64,000 nucleotides of DNA, from positions 4,703,001 through 4,767,000 of the forward strand of contig OY282353.1 in NCBI GenBank assembly GCA_958295465.1, read 5' to 3'. Position 1 is the stretch's first letter, and each line of letters opens with the position of its first letter. The DNA is from an uncultured Gammaproteobacteria bacterium. Lineage in GTDB: Bacteria > Pseudomonadota > Gammaproteobacteria > HK1. Both the position numbers and the translations under genes were made by a program. The notes beneath the pieces were generated by a model. The model ran no database searches, was not told the DNA's origin, and saw only the letters and a list, made by a program, of their open reading frames with translations. Below are positions 60,324 through 64,000 of the stretch, piece by piece.

Positions 60324-61283
60324 ATGGAACGGAAGATTCAACCGTGGAAGCCGGCGGCGGCACTGAATGAGCACACTGCCTATCCGCACGATGAGGAGTA
60401 CGAAAGGAATCTCGCGGCATGGCGCAAGTCGATCGGCACCCCGAAGCGCCGCAGACGGTCCGAGCAGCGGTTCGCCGCATACTGGACCGAAGACCGCAAA
60501 CGTCGATTCGCCATCGACAGCGGAGAGATAGAAGGACTCTACCGACTGCGCCCGCGGGCCAAGGAGCTCCTCGTTCGAACCGGTCTGGAGCACGCCAGGG
60601 AGGAGGATCAGATAGAGCCCGTGCACGCGACACAGGCGTTGCGCACGTTGCTGCTCGACGAGCTGAACGCGTTGCAGCGCATGGTGGAGCATGCACATGG
60701 CGGACAGCCGCTCACCATCGAGGAAATCCAGGCATGGCAGCGCGAGGCGACCCGGCACCAGGAGGAACGCCTCGTCGAGATCGAAAGCGACGAGGGGACC
60801 CTCACCCGTATGCGGGTATCCATGGCCCCGGGACGGTTCAAGCAGCATGAGAACCTGATCGTATCGGGACACACCGAGTACGAGTTCTGCCCTCCCGACC
60901 GCGTGCAGCCGGAACTCGAGAGAGTCCTGGCTCTGGACGAGGTCCATCGGGCCGGCCCCGCGCCCACCGCGACGTGCGCGGCGTGGATGCACGCGGCGTT
61001 CAACGCGGTGCATCCGTTCCCGGACGGCAACGGCCGCACCGGCCGTCTCCTCACGGCATGGGTCTACCTGCGCAGGAACGAGCATCCTCCGCTGATCACG
61101 ATCGAAGATCGGGCCGAGTACTTCCAGGCGATGCGCAAGGCGCACCGGGGCGATCCGGAGCCGTTGCGCGCCCTGATCCACGAGAGTGCCGCGGTGATGA
61201 CCGAGCTGTCGCTCATGGCCACGAGGGACCGCGGCAAACGACGGAAACGCGAGGCGGCAGCGGACCGGGATCGGGAGCCATAG
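60324..61283 (+). CDS. Fic-domain protein (putative AMPylase)
   Basis: This 319-residue protein carries the Fic motif HPFPDGNGRTGR starting at H230, complete with the catalytic His and the phosphate-anchoring Gly-Asn-Gly-Arg. An N-terminal inhibitory-type motif SGEIEG (66-71, pattern S/T-x-x-x-E-G/N) suggests self-inhibition by an intramolecular helix. Fic proteins usually transfer AMP from ATP to hydroxyl side chains of a target protein. No antitoxin gene adjoins, in line with the built-in inhibitory motif. Its place between two PHA synthase genes is unusual; functional linkage is not shown. Confidence 0.88.
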   Translation: MERKIQPWKPAAALNEHTAYPHDEEYERNLAAWRKSIGTPKRRRRSEQRFAAYWTEDRKRRFAIDSGEIEGLYRLRPRAKELLVRTGLEHAREEDQIEPVHATQALRTLLLDELNALQRMVEHAHGGQPLTIEEIQAWQREATRHQEERLVEIESDEGTLTRMRVSMAPGRFKQHENLIVSGHTEYEFCPPDRVQPELERVLALDEVHRAGPAPTATCAAWMHAAFNAVHPFPDGNGRTGRLLTAWVYLRRNEHPPLITIEDRAEYFQAMRKAHRGDPEPLRALIHESAAVMTELSLMATRDRGKRRKREAAADRDREP

Positions 61284-61534
61284 CCGTCCCCCGGCTCGAA
61301 CCCGCGGTATCGCGGGGCAAACCGCCTTCCCGTCGAGGCAAACGACGGCGGTACGCCGGCGGTACGTTTCAAGGCAGGCGGCATGGTGGCGCCTCTTCAC
61401 GTGGGGAGAGCGCGTCACGGTGGAGAAGCCCCCGCCTTCGCCGGCGGCGGGCCGGAACGTGCGAGGCCCTTGCGGCACATCGGTCGGGCGCGGCGTATCA
61501 TTCCGCATCATGATCTCAGCGGAAGACGTATCCC

Positions 61535-63577
61535 ATGAGCGATCAATCGACCCCGGCCCCACGGACCCCCGACCCCGAGCACCTGCGCGCCGCGATGGGC
61601 CGGGTCGCCGAGCGGAGCCGGCGTATCGTGCAGGCGTTCGCCGAACGCCAGGCGAGCGGCGCCGGCGAGTTCAATCCTCTCACGCCCGCGGTGGTGTCCA
61701 AGGCGTATCAAGCGCTGTGGCAACAGATGCTGGCCGATCCGGCGCGGCTGGTGCAGGCGCAGGTCTCGCTGTGGCAGGACTACGCGAAGCTGTGGGAGAG
61801 CACGGCGCGGCGGATGGCCGGGGAGGAGGCCGGGCCGGTGGCGGCGCCCGAGCCGGGCGACCGCCGGTTCACCGACGACGCCTGGACCGAAAACCCGATC
61901 TACGACCACATCCGGCAGAGCTACCTGCTCGCGTCGAAGTTCATGCTCTCCACGGTGCGCGAGACGGAAGGGCTCGATGCCCACACCGCGCAGAAGGTGG
62001 ACTTCTACACCCGCCAGTTCATCGACGCCCTCGCGCCGACCAATTTCGCGATGACGAACCCCGAGGTGGTCCGGCGCACCGTGGAGACCGGCGGCGAGAA
62101 CCTCGTGCAGGGACTCGAGAACATGCTCGAAGACCTCGAGCGGGGCCAGGGCCGGCTGCGGATCAGGATGACCGACCAGGAGAAGTTCAGGCTGGGCGAG
62201 AACGTCGCCGTCACCCCCGGCAAGGTCGTGTTCGAGAACGACCTGATGCAGCTCATCCAGTACGCACCCGCCACGGAGACGGTGCGCAGGCGGCCGCTGC
62301 TCATCATCCCGCCATGGATCAACAAGTTCTACATCCTGGACCTCCGCCCGAAGAACTCGTTCATCAAGTGGGCGGTGGATCGGGGTCGCACCGTGTTCGT
62401 GATCTCCTGGGTGAACCCGGACGAGCGGCTGGCCGAAAAAAGCATGGACGACTACATGCTGGAAGGCCCCATCGCCGCTCTGGATGCGATCGGGCAGGCG
62501 ACCGGCGAGCCCCGCGTCAACGTGATCGGGTACTGCCTGGGCGGCACCCTGCTGGCCGCGACCCTCGCGTATCTGAAGGCCGCGGACGCGCCGGTGGCGG
62601 CGAAGGCCGGGGCGGCCATTGGCGCCCCCGCCGGCGCGGTGGAGGGCGCGGAAGCGGCGAAGGCCGGAGAGGTTGCGGAGACCGGGGATGCCGAACCGGG
62701 CACGCCGCCGGGGAACGCCGTCGAGGACACCGGGGATGCGGGGGATGTCGGGGATGCGGGGAACGCCGGGGATGCACGGAGTGCAGCGAACATACCGCTC
62801 GCGGCGGCCGTCGCACGGGCTGCCCTCCGGCGTCCCGTCGTCGAATCCGCGACGTTCTTCACCACCATGGTCGACTTCGAGGAGCCCGGCGAGCTCGGGG
62901 TGTTCATCGACGAGGAGCAGCTCTCGCTGGTAGAGGAGTCGATGCAGGAGAAGGGCTACTTCGATGGCACCAGCATGGCGGAGGCGTTCAACCTGCTGCG
63001 CGCCAACGACCTCATCTGGAGCTTCGTGATCAACAACTACCTCATGGGCAAGGACCCGTTCCCCTTCGATCTTCTGTACTGGAACTCCGATTCCACGCGC
63101 ATGCCCCGCGTGATGCACTCCGTCTATCTGCGCGACCTGTATCAGCACAACCGGCTGCGGGAACCCGGCGGCATCACCCTCGACAGGGTTCCGATCGACC
63201 TCACCACCATCGATGTACCCGTCTACATCCTCTCGACCCGCGAGGATCACATCGCCCCGTGGCGCTCCACCTACGCGGCGACCAGGCTCTACCGCGGTCC
63301 GATTCGTTTCGTCCTTGCGATGTCCGGACACATTGCCGGGGTCGTCAATCCGCCCGCCGCGAACAAGTACGGCTACTTCACCGGAGAGCTTGCCCCCACA
63401 CCGGATGCCTGGCTGGAGGCGGCCACCGCCCATGACGGCTCCTGGTGGCCGGACTGGGACGCCTGGGTGAGCGGGCACGACGGCGGCGAGACGGCGCCCC
63501 GCGAGCCGGGCACCGGCGCCCTGCCGGTCATCGAGGACGCCCCCGGACGCTACGTGAAGGTCCGCATCGACGAGTGA
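61535..63577 (+). CDS. phaC: Second class I PHA synthase with a low-complexity insertion
   Basis: This 680-residue synthase is paralogous to the upstream one (LIQYAPATETVRRRPLLIIPPW, FVISWVNPDE, VNVIGYCLGGTLLAATLAYL). Catalytic Cys is at 334, Asp at 571 (REDHIAPW) and His at 599 (MSGHIAGVVNPP). The Cys-Asp distance is 237 residues against 156 in the first copy; the extra 81 residues (about 350-430) are rich in Ala, Gly, Asp and Glu with GDAGDVGDAGNAGDA-like repeats. The catalytic triad is intact. The insert sits near the region covering the active site in known structures, so it could affect substrate entry or partner binding. Confidence 0.9.
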   Translation: MSDQSTPAPRTPDPEHLRAAMGRVAERSRRIVQAFAERQASGAGEFNPLTPAVVSKAYQALWQQMLADPARLVQAQVSLWQDYAKLWESTARRMAGEEAGPVAAPEPGDRRFTDDAWTENPIYDHIRQSYLLASKFMLSTVRETEGLDAHTAQKVDFYTRQFIDALAPTNFAMTNPEVVRRTVETGGENLVQGLENMLEDLERGQGRLRIRMTDQEKFRLGENVAVTPGKVVFENDLMQLIQYAPATETVRRRPLLIIPPWINKFYILDLRPKNSFIKWAVDRGRTVFVISWVNPDERLAEKSMDDYMLEGPIAALDAIGQATGEPRVNVIGYCLGGTLLAATLAYLKAADAPVAAKAGAAIGAPAGAVEGAEAAKAGEVAETGDAEPGTPPGNAVEDTGDAGDVGDAGNAGDARSAANIPLAAAVARAALRRPVVESATFFTTMVDFEEPGELGVFIDEEQLSLVEESMQEKGYFDGTSMAEAFNLLRANDLIWSFVINNYLMGKDPFPFDLLYWNSDSTRMPRVMHSVYLRDLYQHNRLREPGGITLDRVPIDLTTIDVPVYILSTREDHIAPWRSTYAATRLYRGPIRFVLAMSGHIAGVVNPPAANKYGYFTGELAPTPDAWLEAATAHDGSWWPDWDAWVSGHDGGETAPREPGTGALPVIEDAPGRYVKVRIDE

Positions 63578-63775
63578 AGCGGAGCGGCACGCTCTCCGGC
63601 CCGAACCGCGGGCGGGCGGGGTTCGTCACCTCCGCGCCGGATGGATTCGCCGGTGCATCGAACGTCACCCGCAGACTGAGGAACCTGTCGGGGAAATCGG
63701 CCGACGGACGGCAATCACCGCCCGAAATCTCCAGCCCGCATTTCTCACCAGCGCGCGTCTCCGACCATTGCCGCG

Positions 63776-64000
63776 TCAGCGGAGGGGTTCGAGGATGCTG
63801 ACGTAGTTGGCGACCGCGACGCCGCCCATGTTGAAGGTGCCGGCGAGCTCGGCGCCTTCGATCTGCATGTCCCCCGCCTCGCCGCGAAGCTGCATCGACG
63901 CGGCGACGTGCATGGAGACGCCGGTCGCCCCGATCGGGTGGCCCTTCGACTTGAGGCCGCCGGACGGATTGACGGGCAGGCGGCCGTCCTTCTCCGTCCA
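63776..64000 (-). CDS. Thiolase (acetyl-CoA acetyltransferase family), 3' part
   Basis: The last 74 codons of a minus-strand gene encode [40 protein letters not shown] and a final SILEPLR. The GHPIGATG segment with the catalytic His is the thiolase signature. The version without a final second-cysteine CGGG loop (here [11 protein letters not shown]) resembles the SCP-x/non-condensing-type branch more than PhaA. The 5' end lies beyond the window. It is convergent with the second phaC. Confidence 0.85.
   Translation of the reverse strand, partial: WTEKDGRLPVNPSGGLKSKGHPIGATGVSMHVAASMQLRGEAGDMQIEGAELAGTFNMGGVAVANYVSILEPLR

Noticed and set aside
57864-61283. Very long open frame (1139 codons) on the plus strand
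   Set aside because: It runs in a different frame through phaC and joins the real Fic frame. Before the Fic start the translation is Arg/Gly/Pro-rich with no family resemblance, as expected for GC-rich antisense or off-frame DNA.

Overview
The window comes from the chromosome of a GC-rich Gram-negative bacterium of the Pseudomonadota. An outer-membrane MlaA lipoprotein, a branched-chain LIV transporter, ETF-ubiquinone oxidoreductase, two class I PHA synthases and a methylthioinosine phosphorylase/phosphoribosyltransferase pair fit that group, and a gammaproteobacterium is my best guess, held weakly. No rRNA, tRNA, CRISPR array, replication origin or complete insertion sequence was seen.

Layout. 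1-1703: glutathione-dependent formaldehyde oxidation (frmA end, fghA). 1882-7975 (minus): livKHMGF operon, with a 112-bp block in three tandem copies at the livG/livF junction. 8301-12262: an fdrA-type acyl-CoA synthetase, then several gene remnants (DUF1116 3' end, frameshifted ABM monooxygenase, GcvT-type 3' end, LysR helix-turn-helix) around an intact M24 protein resembling the DMSP lyase DddP. 12263-16301: Tam methyltransferase, a truncated HsdR helicase fused to an S24 peptidase domain, a GNAT acetyltransferase and a collapsed MBL hydrolase. 16748-20763: potDABC-type polyamine uptake operon. 20830-22365: a DUF1116 (YlbE/AllG-like) gene between 19-bp direct repeats. 22654-28484: an AAA-nuclease fusion, a NupC-type transporter, and a gamma-glutamyltransferase read in frame into a D-2-hydroxyacid dehydrogenase. 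28795-32568 (minus): orphan CpaE-like protein, methylthioinosine and hypoxanthine salvage, MlaA. 32906-41622: ETF-QO, an acyl-CoA dehydrogenase, a PfkB kinase, a dead sugar-ABC permease, a SerA-like dehydrogenase, SerC, DUF1015 and CrcB. 41748-44913: a trypsin-fold protein without its catalytic serine, and an S9 peptidase.

45066-54127 is a compact minus-strand genomic island that looks more AT-rich than its surroundings. It reads RHH regulator - type III Mod - Res - SMC-like ATPase - soluble histidine kinase - response regulator fused to an APH-type kinase. The last three genes overlap by 4 bp. This is the strongest candidate for an undescribed system: a restriction-modification core transcribed together with a phosphorelay whose output appears to be a second kinase. 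An IS1634-family remnant and a HigA antitoxin remnant mark its right edge.

54770-64000: a class III aminotransferase, a BtuF-like binding protein, DUF2889, and a PHA region (phaC, fic, a second phaC with an 81-residue low-complexity insert, and the end of a thiolase gene).

The non-island part mixes intact metabolic operons with many decayed fragments and short tandem triplications at gene ends, suggesting a chromosome region that rearranges often.
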